64,000 nucleotides of DNA from positions 310,001 to 374,000 of the forward strand of contig NZ_QZFU01000029.1 in assembly GCF_003598715.1 (NCBI RefSeq). The letters run 5' to 3'. This document shows, piece after piece, positions 16,710 to 25,600 of the stretch (positions are counted from its first letter, which is position 1; every line of letters starts with the position of its first letter). The notes under the pieces are model-generated. The model saw only the letters and a program-made list of their open reading frames with translations. It made no database searches and was not told the DNA's origin. Made by a program: the position numbers and the translations under genes. This DNA comes from Nocardia panacis. Its GTDB lineage: Bacteria > Actinomycetota > Actinomycetes > Mycobacteriales > Mycobacteriaceae.

Positions 16710-17828
16710 CTACATCACGGCGAGGATGACCGCGATGATGATGACCAAACCGATCAGCAGGCCGATGGCGATGGCCAGCACCGCGCTGTTGGACTGTTTG
16801 GCGGCGGGTCGCTGCGGCGGCGCGACCGGACCGGGCTGCTGCGGGCGGTGCGGGCGCGGCAGCGGGATGGTGTGCGGGCTGCGCATACCGGGCGCGGAAT
16901 TGCGGGCGGCCCAGGCGGGAATGGTGCCGTCCTCGGTGCGTACCGGCGCGCCGAGGATGTAGGGGCCGGTGCCGGGACCGAAGGCGGCGGTGAGGATTTC
17001 GTCCCTGGCCTCGGCCATGGTCGGTCGACGCTGCGGGGCCGGTTCCATCATGTGCAGCAGTACCGGGGTGAGCGCGCCACTGCGACTCGGCGCGATGATC
17101 TGGGCCATGGCCGCGCGCTGCACCAGCACCTGCGGATCCTCTTCCATGCCGAAGGGCGGGTGCCCCTCGATCGCGGTGTAAAGGGTTGCGCCGAGGGAGA
17201 ATACGTCGCCCGCCCTGGTGGGTTGCGCACCGCGCGCCACCTCGGGGGGCAGGTAGGCGGGGGTTCCGGTGATGACGTCGTCGGGTTCCTCGGAGAGATC
17301 GCCCGCGCCGCGCGAGATGCCGAAGTCGCTGAGTTTGGCCATGCCGACGGCCGGGCCGCGGTCGGCGACGAGGATATTGCCCGGTTTGATATCGCGATGC
17401 ACGATGCCCGCGGCGTGCGCGGCGGCGAGCGCGTCGGCGACCTGCGCGCCGATCTGCGCCACCTCGACCGGGGGCAGGGTATTCACCAGGGCCAGTGCCT
17501 TGGCGACGCTGCGCGAGGGCAGGTGCTCGATGACCAGCCAGGGTTCGCCCGCCTCGAGGACCACGTCGTAGACGGCGATGGCGTGGTCGTGGGAGAGTTT
17601 GGCCGCGACTCGGCCCTCGTGCATGATCTGGTCGCGGATCTCGCGCGCTTGCGCCTCGTCGAGTCCGGCGGTGGAGAGCACCTGTTTGATGGCGACGTCG
17701 CGATTGAGCAGCCGATCGTGCGCGAGCCAGACCGCGCCCATACCGCCGCCGCCGAGTTTGGATTCCAGGCGGTAGCGACCGGCCACCAGATAGTCGGGGC
17801 CGACGATGGGACGGGGGCGATCGATCAT
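16710..17828 (-). CDS. Membrane-anchored Ser/Thr protein kinase without sensor domain
   Basis: 372 residues. The kinase domain is complete: glycine loop LGGGGMGAVW, VAIKQVL with the ATP Lys, the catalytic loop IVHRDIKPGNIL, and DFGIS. The activation loop carries a GTPAYLPPEVARG motif. A Pro-rich linker follows, and the last 25 residues form one helix (VLAIAIGLLIGLVIIIAVIL) that ends at the C-terminus. Typical PknA/B relatives have an extracellular domain after the helix; none exists here. The start MIDRPRPIVGP at 17828 is chosen because homology begins at once. It is divergent from the SOS-controlled imuA'. Confidence 0.9.
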   Translation of the reverse strand: MIDRPRPIVGPDYLVAGRYRLESKLGGGGMGAVWLAHDRLLNRDVAIKQVLSTAGLDEAQAREIRDQIMHEGRVAAKLSHDHAIAVYDVVLEAGEPWLVIEHLPSRSVAKALALVNTLPPVEVAQIGAQVADALAAAHAAGIVHRDIKPGNILVADRGPAVGMAKLSDFGISRGAGDLSEEPDDVITGTPAYLPPEVARGAQPTRAGDVFSLGATLYTAIEGHPPFGMEEDPQVLVQRAAMAQIIAPSRSGALTPVLLHMMEPAPQRRPTMAEARDEILTAAFGPGTGPYILGAPVRTEDGTIPAWAARNSAPGMRSPHTIPLPRPHRPQQPGPVAPPQRPAAKQSNSAVLAIAIGLLIGLVIIIAVILAVM

Positions 17829-17985
17829 GCTGTGCAGGGTAGCCGAATTCGGTGGTAGCTGACCCGATTCGGGTCGCCCGCGCGCTGGTCGGAGCGCGGG
17901 TATTTCACACTTGCGCCGTTCGGCGGTTTTCCCGTGTGAGGACATGCTCGGCGGATTTCGGGGGTGGGTTTCCGACCGCTCGGTA

Positions 17986-18001
17986 TCGAACGTATATTCG
18001 A
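17986..18001. promoter_or_regulatory. LexA (SOS) box before imuA'
   Basis: TCGAAC-GTAT-ATTCGA matches the mycobacterial LexA consensus TCGAAC-N4-GTTCGA at 11 of 12 fixed positions. It lies about 100 bp before imuA' and overlaps an AT-rich TATATT that could be its -10 element. Damage-induced expression of imuA'/imuB is expected. Confidence 0.88.
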
Positions 18002-18099
18002 GACGGATCGATAGCTGGATAGGTGCTGGTTCTCCGGGTGTGAGCCGGGGAGGTGGGCCGCACCGCACGCTTCGCCGCGCAGTCCATCGTGGGAAGTAG

Positions 18100-18906
18100 G
18101 TGGTAGGGATGGGTGCCGACGCAGAATCGGCCGCGCCGATGGGTGTTGGCGCAGAATCGGCCGCGCCGATGGGTGTTGTTGCGGAATCGGCCGGGCCGAC
18201 GCTGGATGAGCTGCGGCGCAGGATGGCGGCGATACCCGGTCGCGGCGAATCGCGGTCGGCCGCCGCGCCGTCGGAGCGGGAATCGGGCCGTGCGGTTCTG
18301 TCTACCCCCCTAGCTATTGCTGAGCTGTTGCCAGAAGGTGGATTGCGTAAGGGGGATGTGGTCGAGTACACGGGGGCGAGTTCGCTACTGGCCGGGTTGG
18401 TGGCCGCGGTGACCGCATCGGGCGGACATGCCGCGCTGGTCGGCGTGCCCGGGCTCGGGCTGCTCGCCGCCGCGGAGATGGGCGCCCGCCTGGAGCGGCT
18501 GGCGGTGGTCGCCGATCCGGGACCGGATCCGGTGGAGGTGGCCGCGGTGTTGCTCGACGGCCTCGACCTGATCGTCCTCGGCCTCGGCGGTGCGGCCGTG
18601 CCACCCGCGCGCTGCCGGGTCATCGCGGCCAGAGCCCGCGCCAAGGGGGCAACCCTGGTGGTCACGGACGGCCGCTGGACTCATCCGTCGCTGCGGCTCG
18701 AGGCGGATATCGCCGGATACGGGGGACTGGGGGCCGGATCGGGACGACTGCGCTCGGTCGCACTCGCCGTCGCGGTGCGCGATCGCGCGGGGCCACCGCG
18801 GCGCGGCCGAATCGAATTGCGCCCCACCGCGGGTCGCATCGAATGGGTGCGGTCGCGAGATTCCGCGACCGGAGCGGCCGAGGCGGCGGATGTCGCGGCC
18901 TGCTGA
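18100..18906 (+). CDS. imuA': ImuA' mutasome accessory protein
   Basis: 268 residues. The conserved part, from LDELRRRMAAIPG through ELLPEGGLRKGDVVEYTGAS, is a RecA-like domain with a degenerate Walker region. ALVGVPGLGLLAAAEMGARL, DLIVLGLGGAAVPP and RIELRPTAGRIEWVR follow, as in actinobacterial ImuA'. It is needed with ImuB and DnaE2 for damage-induced mutagenesis. The start is GTG at 18100, or ATG at 18109. The first ~30 residues are three copies of a 10-residue repeat not expected in the family. Unusually, imuB does not overlap but follows after 423 bp. Confidence 0.85.
   Translation: MVGMGADAESAAPMGVGAESAAPMGVVAESAGPTLDELRRRMAAIPGRGESRSAAAPSERESGRAVLSTPLAIAELLPEGGLRKGDVVEYTGASSLLAGLVAAVTASGGHAALVGVPGLGLLAAAEMGARLERLAVVADPGPDPVEVAAVLLDGLDLIVLGLGGAAVPPARCRVIAARARAKGATLVVTDGRWTHPSLRLEADIAGYGGLGAGSGRLRSVALAVAVRDRAGPPRRGRIELRPTAGRIEWVRSRDSATGAAEAADVAAC
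18115..18204 (+). repeat. Three-copy 30-bp tandem repeat at the start of imuA'
   Basis: Units at 18115-18144, 18145-18174 and 18175-18204 encode ADAESAAPMG, VGAESAAPMG and VVAESAGPTL. They are in frame and nearly identical at the DNA level for the first two units. The repeat gives ImuA' a longer N-terminus than its mycobacterial relatives. Confidence 0.85.
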
Positions 18907-19028
18907 ATCGCCGGTCGGGTCGATGGCTGTGCGGTGGGTGACGCGGTTCGGTGCGCCTTCGATATCACGTCGCGGGAGGGCGCCGGAGTACGGCGAGGTC
19001 GCGGGATCGGCGCGGGAATCGGCTCGGG

Positions 19029-19256
19029 TCAGGAGCCGGAAGATCGTCGGCGGCGGCTCGAATTGGCCTCCGCGAGGTGTTCCAGATTGTGCCGTTGGTC
19101 GCGTCGATCGGGATTGTCGCGGTGCGCGTCGGCGGCGGCCTCGGCGCGGGGAACGAGAGAGCGGCCTCGGTCCAGGTTCGCCTCGGCGATGTGATCGAGA
19201 TGGTGGCGCTCGCCGCGGCGTGCCGGATGCCGCCGATTTTCGGTGTCTGTGTGCAC
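19029..19256 (-). CDS. Small basic protein with two internal repeats, antisense between imuA' and imuB
   Basis: 75 residues from GTG. Two copies of a motif, RHHLDHIAEAN and RHNLEHLAEAN, are separated by about 35 residues. At the DNA level the copies differ mostly at third codon positions (for example CTC/CTG, GCC/GCG, GCG/GCC, AAC/AAT), which supports translation of this frame. There is no ribosome site, but TAAGAT (19270-19265) ends 8 nt before the GTG, as in leaderless actinobacterial genes. The protein is hydrophilic and Arg-rich, with no known domain that I recognise. No shared transcript with the mutasome genes is possible, because it runs opposite to them. Confidence 0.55.
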   Translation of the reverse strand: MHTDTENRRHPARRGERHHLDHIAEANLDRGRSLVPRAEAAADAHRDNPDRRDQRHNLEHLAEANSSRRRRSSGS

Positions 19257-19329
19257 GGTCGTCGATCTTATTGCGGGGGAGTGGTTTTGATGTAGATATC
19301 CCGGAGGGTTCGAGTGTCGGGCGGATGAC

Positions 19330-20910
19330 GTGACGGCGTCGCCCGCCCGCGCGGCGCGGATATTGGCGCTGTGGTGCCCCGACTGGTCGGCGGTCGCGGC
19401 GGCCGCCGCGGTGGGTGCGCCCGCGACGCGGCCGATGGCGGTGCTGGCGGCGAACCGGGTGCTCGAATGTTCGGCGCTCGCGCGCGCCGCCGGGGTGAGT
19501 GTCGGGCTGACCCGGCGCGAGGCGCAGTCCAGGTGCCCGGATCTGCTGACGGCGCAGGCGGATATCGACCGCGACGCGCGCCTGTTCGAACCGGTGGTCG
19601 CGGCCGTCGACGCCGCGGTGCCGGGAGTGGAGGTGCTGCGTCCCGGACTGCTGGTGCTGAACACGCGCGGCGCGGCCCGCTACTTCGGTTCGGAGGAGGC
19701 CGCGGCGCAACGGCTGGTGGACGCGGTGGCGGCGGTCGGGGTCGAGGCGCAGGTCGGCATTGCCGACACCCTGTCCACCGCGGTGCTCGCGGCGCGACAC
19801 GCGGCGCTGGTGCCGCCGGGCCGCGGCGCGGCGTACCTGGCGCCGCTGCCGGTGCGCGAGTTGGCGGCCGAGCCGAGTCTGGCCGCGCCGGAACGGGCCG
19901 AACTGGTGGATCTGCTGTATCGCCTCGGTCTGCGCCGCATCGGCGATTTCGCCCGCCTCGCCCCCGCCGAGGTGTCCTCGCGCTTCGGTGCGGACGCGGC
20001 GCGGGCCCACCGCTGTGCCCGCGCGCTGCCGGAGCGCGGGGTGTCCGCGCGGGCGACACCACCGGAGTTGAGCGTGGAATACCGCTGCGATCCGCCGATC
20101 GCGCGGGTCGACGCCGCCGCCTTCGCGGGCAGGCTGCTCGCCACCGACCTGCACACTCGACTCGCCGCCGCCGCCGTGGCCTGCACCCGCCTCGCGGTGA
20201 CCGCGAGAACCGAAGCGGGCGAAGAACTCTCGCGCATCTGGCGGTGTGCCGAACCGCTGACCCCCGAGGGCACCGCCGACCGGGTGCGCTGGCAATTGGA
20301 CGGCTGGCTCACCCGACGCGCCGGACGGCCGAGCGCCCCGATCATCCTGCTGCGCCTCGAGCCGGTGGAGGTGGTGGCGGCGGGCGCGCTGCAACTGGGT
20401 CTGTGGGGTGGCCTCGGCGAGACCGATGAGCGGGCGCGCCGCGCGCTGATCCGGGTGCAGGGTCTGCTCGGCGGCGAGGCGGTGCGGATCGGTGTGCTCA
20501 GCGGCGGTCGCGGTCCCGCCGAACGCGTCACCATGGTCGCGCTCGGTGACGAACCCGTCCCGGATGCCGATCCCGATCTGCCGTGGCCGGGGCGGCTACC
20601 CGAACCGGCACCCGCCGTGATCATGGTGAACCGACCCGCCGTGGAGTTGACCGACGCCGCGGGCGCCGCGATCGGTGTCACCGACCGCGGTCTGTTCGAC
20701 GCCGTGCCCGCGCGGCTGCGCTGGGGCAGCAAGGCATGGCCGCTCACCGGGTGGGCGGGTCCGTGGCCGGTCGACGAACGTTGGTGGTCCGCCGAATCCG
20801 CCCCCATGGCCCGCGCCCAGGTGCAGTTGGCCGCCGAACCCGCCGATGCCCGCGTCCTGCTGCTCGTCTTTCGCGCCGGGACCTGGCATGTGGAAGGCAT
20901 CTATGCCTGA
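19330..20910 (+). CDS. imuB: ImuB, catalytically inactive Y-family polymerase homologue
   Basis: 526 residues from GTG. The palm, fingers and little-finger layout of Y-family polymerases is present. The N-terminus reads ILALWCPDWSAVAA where active enzymes have a metal-binding Asp-x-Asp, and LVLNTRGAARYFGS replaces the second acidic motif, so polymerisation is not expected. A beta-clamp-binding motif QLGLWG lies near residue 357, as in mycobacterial ImuB. The C-terminus ends LLLVFRAGTWHVEGIYA. ImuB bridges the sliding clamp, ImuA' and DnaE2. It probably shares the LexA-controlled promoter with imuA', despite the unusual gap. Confidence 0.92.
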   Translation: MTASPARAARILALWCPDWSAVAAAAAVGAPATRPMAVLAANRVLECSALARAAGVSVGLTRREAQSRCPDLLTAQADIDRDARLFEPVVAAVDAAVPGVEVLRPGLLVLNTRGAARYFGSEEAAAQRLVDAVAAVGVEAQVGIADTLSTAVLAARHAALVPPGRGAAYLAPLPVRELAAEPSLAAPERAELVDLLYRLGLRRIGDFARLAPAEVSSRFGADAARAHRCARALPERGVSARATPPELSVEYRCDPPIARVDAAAFAGRLLATDLHTRLAAAAVACTRLAVTARTEAGEELSRIWRCAEPLTPEGTADRVRWQLDGWLTRRAGRPSAPIILLRLEPVEVVAAGALQLGLWGGLGETDERARRALIRVQGLLGGEAVRIGVLSGGRGPAERVTMVALGDEPVPDADPDLPWPGRLPEPAPAVIMVNRPAVELTDAAGAAIGVTDRGLFDAVPARLRWGSKAWPLTGWAGPWPVDERWWSAESAPMARAQVQLAAEPADARVLLLVFRAGTWHVEGIYA

Positions 20911-20981
20911 GTGGTTCGGCGCGTATTGTGTGGCCGCACCGCGGCCGAGACCCGAGGTATTCGACCGTGGATACTGGCCCG

Positions 20982-21446
20982 GTGTTCCACTTGATGTTTC
21001 ATGAGCCTCGGATACCGCCGAATACCGGCAATGCGATCCGGCTGGTGGCGGGCGTGGGGTGTGAGCTGCACTTGATCGAGCCGTTGGGGTTCGAGCTGTC
21101 GGAGGCCAGGGTGCGGCGGGCCGGATTGGACTATCACGAGCTGGCCTCGGTGACGGTGCACGAGAGTTTGGCGGCGGCGTGGGAGCGGTTGCGGCCGGAG
21201 CGGGTGTTCGCGTTCACCACGCAGGGCCGCAAGCGGTATACCGATATCGCCTATAGGGAGGGGGATGTGCTGCTGTTCGGGACCGAGCCCACCGGCCTGC
21301 CCGAGCAGGTGCTCGCCGACCCGCACATCACCGACCAACTGCGCATTCCGATGCTGCCCGGTCGCCGCTCGATGAACCTGTCGAACGCGGCGGCGGTCAC
21401 GGTCTATGAGGCATGGCGTCAGCTCGGCTTTCCAGGGGCCACCTAG
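20982..21446 (+). CDS. trmL: tRNA (cytidine/uridine-34 2'-O)-methyltransferase
   Basis: 154 residues of the SPOUT superfamily. Motifs are MFHEPRIPPNTGNAIRL at the start, ELHLIEPLGFELSEARVRRAGLDY, LLFGTEPTGLPE and IPMLPGRRSMNLSNAAAVTVYE, which forms the SAM-binding knot. It methylates the wobble ribose of certain leucine tRNAs. GTG at 20982 matches family starts; GTG at 20967 adds five residues. It corresponds to Rv3366 (spoU), close to dnaE2 in mycobacteria. Its stop shares CTAG with the convergent DUF167 gene. Confidence 0.9.
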   Translation: MFHLMFHEPRIPPNTGNAIRLVAGVGCELHLIEPLGFELSEARVRRAGLDYHELASVTVHESLAAAWERLRPERVFAFTTQGRKRYTDIAYREGDVLLFGTEPTGLPEQVLADPHITDQLRIPMLPGRRSMNLSNAAAVTVYEAWRQLGFPGAT

Positions 21447-21670
21447 TCGTCGATCTCGAAGCGTTTGAACCGGGAGGTCGCGCCCCCGGTCAACCGCACC
21501 GCGCTCTTGGCGACGCCGAAATGCGCGGCGAGCAGTTCGATCGCGGCCTTGTTGGCCTTGCCCTCGACGGCGGGCGCTCGCACATACAGTTGCAGCGTGC
21601 CGTCGTCGAGAAGCTCGACCAGTGGTCCTTTACGACTGTTCGGCTTGATTGTCGCCCGCACCGTCGGCAC
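21443..21670 (-). CDS. DUF167 (YggU-type) protein
   Basis: 75 residues. VRATIKPNSRKGPLVEL and YVRAPAVEGKANKAAIELLA with HFGVAKSAVRLTGGATSRFK are the standard DUF167 pattern. The function is unknown. The start overlaps the end of the DUF4349 gene by 41 nt, so they form a coupled pair. Confidence 0.88.
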   Translation of the reverse strand: MPTVRATIKPNSRKGPLVELLDDGTLQLYVRAPAVEGKANKAAIELLAAHFGVAKSAVRLTGGATSRFKRFEIDD

Positions 21671-22589
21671 CCGCCGCTCCCGTCCCGGCCGCGACGGTTT
21701 CCGCGGCCGTATCCGGTGTCGATTGTCGCGAACCGCGTCCGCGCCGCACCTGCCGCACCCCGCGCACCACCGCCGTCACCAGTGCGGCGAGTATCGCGAA
21801 GAAGCCGAGCCACGGAATCGCCCTACCGGTGAAGACCACCGCGTCGCCGAGCCACCGCACCAGCGCGTGCCAACCGCCCACTACGCCGTCCAGGAAGCCT
21901 TCGGAACCGGAATCCTTTGCTTTGCCGGTGATTTGGATGGTGAGCGCGGACAGTGCGATCTCGTCGTCGAGATGTCTCTTCTGCGCGGTGAGGCTGTCGA
22001 GTTCGCCCTGTCGGCTCGACAGCGCGTTCTCGGCGGCGATGAGGTCGGCGGTGTTGGCGGCGGCGGTGATGAGTCCGCGCAGCCGGTCGACGGTGGCCTG
22101 CAGGGCGTGAATGCGGGCGTCGAGATCCTCCCAGCGCATGGTGACGTCATCGCGGTTGGTGCTGATCTTGGTGACCTTGCCGAGGTCGCCGAGTCCGGTG
22201 ATGAATCGGTCGGTCTGGTCGGCGGGCACCCGCACGGTGAGGGTGGCCTTGGCGGGATCGTCGTCGGTGCCGGGTTGTTCGGTGCGCCCGTCGACCCGAC
22301 CGCCGCCCGCACGCACCCGGTCGACGAGGCGGCCCGCCGCGTCGAGCGGATCGTCGGCGCGCAGGTTGACCGTGCCGGTGACGACCTCCTTGCGCGTCGC
22401 TGCGGGAGCGTCGCTGTTGAAGCTCTGTTTGCCGCGTGGGGCGGCGCCCTGGTCGAGGATGGCGGGAGCGGGCGCCACCGCCGAATTCGCCGGTTTCCCT
22501 TCGGATTCGGCGGGTGCGCTCGGCCCGCCGCAGCCCACGAGGATTGTCATACCCACCATGCCCGCGCACAGCGCCATCAGCTTCCGCAT
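21630..22589 (-). CDS. DUF4349 lipoprotein with C-terminal membrane helix
   Basis: 319 residues. A signal peptide ends in a lipobox (ILVGCGG), so the protein should be lipidated. KEVVTGTVNLRADDPLDAAGR and WEDLDARIHALQATVDRLRG belong to DUF4349. The middle part forms a coiled coil (LIAAENALSSRQGELDSLTAQKR). A transmembrane helix (AIPWLGFFAILAALVTAVVR) and a short charged cytoplasmic tail follow. The start at 22589 is fixed by the signal peptide. The role is unknown; relatives are envelope proteins. Confidence 0.85.
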   Translation of the reverse strand: MRKLMALCAGMVGMTILVGCGGPSAPAESEGKPANSAVAPAPAILDQGAAPRGKQSFNSDAPAATRKEVVTGTVNLRADDPLDAAGRLVDRVRAGGGRVDGRTEQPGTDDDPAKATLTVRVPADQTDRFITGLGDLGKVTKISTNRDDVTMRWEDLDARIHALQATVDRLRGLITAAANTADLIAAENALSSRQGELDSLTAQKRHLDDEIALSALTIQITGKAKDSGSEGFLDGVVGGWHALVRWLGDAVVFTGRAIPWLGFFAILAALVTAVVRGVRQVRRGRGSRQSTPDTAAETVAAGTGAAGADGAGDNQAEQS

Positions 22590-22677
22590 AGAACGCAGGG
22601 TATGGGGCGCGCGGCCGGAATTCGGTGCGCCCAACCAATTTCTGGAAAGTCTCTAATACTTCCTTAAATCATTCGAA

Positions 22678-25600
22678 TCACCGGAAGTCGCGGGAACGGG
22701 ACCCTACACGCAGATCCAGTCGCCGCAGGTGCTCGGCGACCACGCTGACCGCGCCCTCGGCGTTCTGTACCCGACCCCGGATCAGCAGCGCGGACGCGCT
22801 CTGGGCCAGGTGACGGTAGCGGGTCCAAAGACCGGGCGAGCAGACGACATTCACCATCCCCGTCTCGTCCTCCAGGTTGAGGAAGGTGACCCCGCCCGCC
22901 GTGGCCGGGCGCTGCCGATGCGTGATCGCGCCGCCGATCAGCACCCTGGACCCGTCGGGCACGGCGAGCAGCCCCGCGGCCGGGATCACCCCGAGCGCGT
23001 CCAGCCGGGGGCGCAGGAATTCGGTGGGATAGCTGCCCGGTGAGATCCCGGTGGCCCACACGTCGGCGGCGGCCGATTCCAGATCGCTCATACCGGGCAG
23101 GGTGGGCGCGGTGGTGGCGGCGCCGGTGCCGGGCAATCGATCCGGCCGCTCACCCGCGGCGGCGCCCGCCGCCCACAGCGCCTCGCGGCGGGTGCCCCCG
23201 AGGCTGCCGAGCGCGCCAGCGGTGGCCAGCGATTCCGCCTGCCGCACCGTGAGCTCCACCCGTCCGGTGAGGTCGAGGAAGGAGGTGTAGGGGCCGGATT
23301 CCCTTGCGGTGACGATCTTTTCGGCCAGTTCCGCACCGATGTGGCGGACCGAGGCCAGTCCGAGGCGCACCTGCGTGCCGTGCTGCTCGAGCGTCGCCTC
23401 GGCCAGACCGGCATTGATATCGGGGCCGTGCACCCGCACCCCGTGCCTGCGCGCGTCGGCGACCAGCGACTGCGGCGAATAGAAGCCCATCGGCTGGGCG
23501 CGTAGCAGTCCCGCGCAGAAGGCCGCGGGATGATGCAGTTTGAACCAGGCCGAGTAGAACACGATCGAGGCGAAACTCTGCGAATGGCTTTCCGGGAAGC
23601 CGAAATTCGCGAAGGCGTAGAGCTTCTCGTAGATGCGGTCGGCCAGTTCGCCGGTGATGCCGTGCAATTCGCTCATACCCTGGTAGAAGCGGTTCTTCAA
23701 CCGTTCCATGCGTTCGGGTGAGCGTTTGGAGCCCATGGCCCTGCGCAACTGGTCCGCCTCGGCGGCGGTGAATCCCGCGACGTCGACGGCCATCTGCATG
23801 AGCTGCTCCTGGAACAGCGGCACGCCCAGCGTGCGTTCGAGCGACTTCGCCAAGGCGGGATGGCCGGGATCCGGTTCCTCCAATCCGTTGCGCCGCCGAA
23901 TGTAGGGGTGCACGGAACCGCCCTGGATGGGGCCGGGCCGGATCAACGCCACCTCGACCACCAGGTCGTAGAAATTGCGGGGACGCAGTCGCGGCAGGGT
24001 GGCCATCTGCGCCCGCGACTCGACCTGGAAGACGCCGATCGAGTCCGCGCGCGCGAGCATCTCGTAGACCGCGGCCTCCTGCAGATCGAGCCGGTGCAGT
24101 TCGACCTTCTCGCCCGTGTGCTCGCCCACCAGATCGATCATGTAGTGCAGCGCCGAGAGCATGCCGAGTCCGAGCAGGTCGAATTTCACCAGATCGATCG
24201 CGGCGCAGTCGTCCTTGTCCCACTGCAGCACGCTGCGCCCGGACATGCGTGCCCACTCCACCGGACAGACATCGGCGATGGGTCGATCGCAGATGACCAT
24301 CCCGCCCGAGTGGATGCCGAGATGTCTCGGCAGGCCCTCGATCTCGGCGGCGAGCCGAAGTACCTGGAGAGGGATGCCGGTGTCGGGATCGGCGTCGACA
24401 CCGCTCCAGCGGCTCACCCGCTTGCTCCAGGCATCCTGCTGACCGGGGGAGAAACCGAGCGCCCGCGCGGCGTCGCGCACCGCCGACTTGCCCCGGTAGG
24501 TGATCACATTGGCCACCTGGGCGGCGTATTCGCGGCCGTACTTGGCGTAGACGTGCTGGATGGCCTCTTCGCGGCGGTCGGATTCGATATCGACGTCGAT
24601 ATCGGGTGGTCCGTCCCGCTCGGGAGACAGGAAGCGTTCGAAGAGCAGCTCATTGGCCACCGGGTCGACATTGGTGATGCCGATGGCGTAGCAGACGGCC
24701 GAATTGGCCGCCGAACCCCGGCCCTGGCACAGGATGTCGCTGCCCTTGCAGAAGGCGACGATATCGTGCACGACCAGGAAGTAGCCCGGAAAGTTCATCT
24801 GGTCGATAATGGCCAGTTCATGCTCGATCTGCCGGTACGCCTTGGGATTTCCCGCTCGAGGCCCGTAGCGCTCGGCCGCGCCGCGCAGGGTCAGCTCGCG
24901 CAGCCAGGATTTCTCGTCGTGGCCCGGCGGCACCTCGAACGGCGGCAATCGCGGTGCGATGAGCTTCAGGTCGAAGGCGCATTCGCGCGCCAACGCCACC
25001 GCATTCGACACCGCCCGTGGACAATTCGCGAACAGCCGCGCCATCTCCGCGCCGGAGCGCAGATGCGCGCCGCCCGCCGGGGCCAGCCAGCCCGCGATAT
25101 CGTCCAGGCTGCGCCGCGCCCGGATGGCGGCCAGCGCCATGGCGCGGCGGCGCTGCGCGGGCGCGGCGAAATGCGCTCCGGTGGTGGCGATCACGGATAG
25201 GCCGAGCCGGTCCGCCAATGCGATCAGGTGGGTGTTGCGCTCGTCGTCCTCCGCGACGCCGTGGTGGGTGAGTTCCACGCTGAGCCTGTCCGCGCCGAAG
25301 CGCTCCCTCAGCTCGCGCAGCGCCTGCTCCGCTCGTGGCAGTCGGGTTTCCCCCGCCGCAAGATCGAGCGAAAGCGCCTGCCGCACCTCACCTTTCCGGC
25401 ATCCGGTGAGGATCTGCCAGTGTCCGCCCGCCGCCTCGGTGAGCGCGTCCATGTCGTAGCGCAGGATCCCCTTCTCACCCGCCGCCATATGTGCGGCGGC
25501 CATTTCTCGGGAGAGTCTGCGATAACCCTCCTGGCCGCGCGCGAGCACCAGCAGATGCGGGCCGCCGGGGTCGGGCGCACCGGTGCGCGGCGCGGAGTCC

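Noticed and set aside
18951..19295. Plus-strand frame between imuA' and imuB
   Set aside because: It is antisense to the repeat-bearing frame whose third-position variation supports translation, and it shows no domain.
21630..22667. Long plus-strand frames opposite the DUF4349 and DUF167 genes
   Set aside because: The minus strand has a lipobox, conserved family motifs and coupled overlaps; the plus strand has none.
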